Source of the DNA: a virus
Virus record (IMG/VR): IMGVR_UViG_3300034104_005580
Span: 1 to 64,000 of that record
Length of the DNA stretch: 64,000 nt
Reading direction: 5' to 3' (one strand)
Part shown: piece after piece, positions 63,938-64,000 of the stretch
How positions within the stretch are numbered: the stretch's first letter is position 1
Layout: each line of letters opens with the position of its first letter
Notes under the pieces: generated by a model
Told to the model about the DNA's origin: nothing
Seen by the model: the letters and a program-made list of their open reading frames with translations, nothing else
Databases searched by the model: none
Translations under genes and position numbers: made by a program

Positions 63938-64000
63938 TCGGGCGGGCCACCGCCCTGGCGTTGCTCGCCCTCCAGTTCTCCCGGGTGGAGCGGGTCACCC
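63934..64000 (+). CDS. Unknown gene, start only (partial at window edge)
   Basis: GTG overlaps the methyltransferase stop (GTGA) and opens a frame reading MIGRATALALLALQFSRVERV to the window end. Hydrophobic start; nothing further can be said. Confidence 0.4.
   Translation, partial: MIGRATALALLALQFSRVERVT

Noticed and set aside
1-64000. tRNA genes, integrase or attachment sites
   Set aside because: I looked for a GTTCGA-type T-loop with cloverleaf surroundings and for tyrosine or serine recombinase motifs and saw none; absence outside the window cannot be judged.

Overview
The window looks like one contiguous piece of a GC-rich, tailed, double-stranded DNA phage (or prophage) genome with a long non-contractile tail. 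Third codon positions are almost always G or C. About 67 genes are packed head to tail on the + strand, many joined by ATGA or GTGA stop/start overlaps, and only one small gene lies on the - strand. The siphovirus assignment rests on a GpA-type terminase, HK97-like portal, protease and capsid genes, a tail tube gene, a frameshifted tail chaperone pair and a 1506-residue tape measure. The host is unknown. Three or four short lipoproteins with Gram-negative lipoboxes, one with an Asp/Thr/Ser linker of the kind common in Myxococcota, suggest a high-GC Gram-negative host; this is inference only. I see no integrase, tRNA or CRISPR.

Layout. 1-3.4 kb: a 7-deazaguanine DNA modification block (the C-terminal end of a DpdA-like transglycosylase, a ParB-like protein, QueD), then two small-molecule or glycan type methyltransferases and a small gene whose reading frame is interrupted. 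3.4-5.4 kb: small unknown genes ending at a strong terminator. 5.4-14.5 kb: PD-(D/E)XK protein, large terminase, two exported proteins, portal-MuF fusion, protease-scaffold fusion and major capsid protein, closed by a terminator with a UUCG loop. 14.6-27.5 kb: head-tail connector genes mixed with accessory genes (collagen-like adhesin, sugar-nucleotide epimerase, DUF5675-like protein, a three-domain glycosyltransferase, Com-like zinc ribbon), the tail tube gene and the G/GT tail chaperones. 27.5-38.1 kb: tape measure and two large tail-tip proteins. 38.2-39.5 kb: probable lysis-associated membrane proteins. 39.5-40.1 kb: a divergent switch region with the only - strand gene. 40.1-61.6 kb: replication, recombination and regulation (AEP-like primase, MoxR/VWA pair, sigma-like factor, XPB-like helicase, Cas4-like nuclease, Sak4-like ATPase, SSB, RuvC-like resolvase, T7-type primase-helicase, DinG-like helicase). 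61.6-64 kb: small membrane and unknown genes and a DNA adenine methyltransferase.

Regulation is unusually legible. Fifteen sites share a -35-like box (TTGCC, TTCA or GCGCCA), exactly 17 bases, then G-rich sequence and TANNNN. They precede most genes of the replication half and a few in the left arm. A second set (TGGAC, about 17 bases, GTTANC or similar) precedes structural genes. Many replication genes also share a leader and ribosome binding site of the form GAGCAAGGAGCC-N-ATG. A sigma-70-like gene at 47.7 kb is a natural candidate for reading one of the two sets.

The features I would look at first are the DpdA/ParB/QueD modification block, the two promoter families with a phage sigma-like factor, the coexistence of an AEP-like primase with a TOPRIM primase-helicase, the RavA/ViaA-like pair, the triple glycosyltransferase, and the reading-frame break near 3305.
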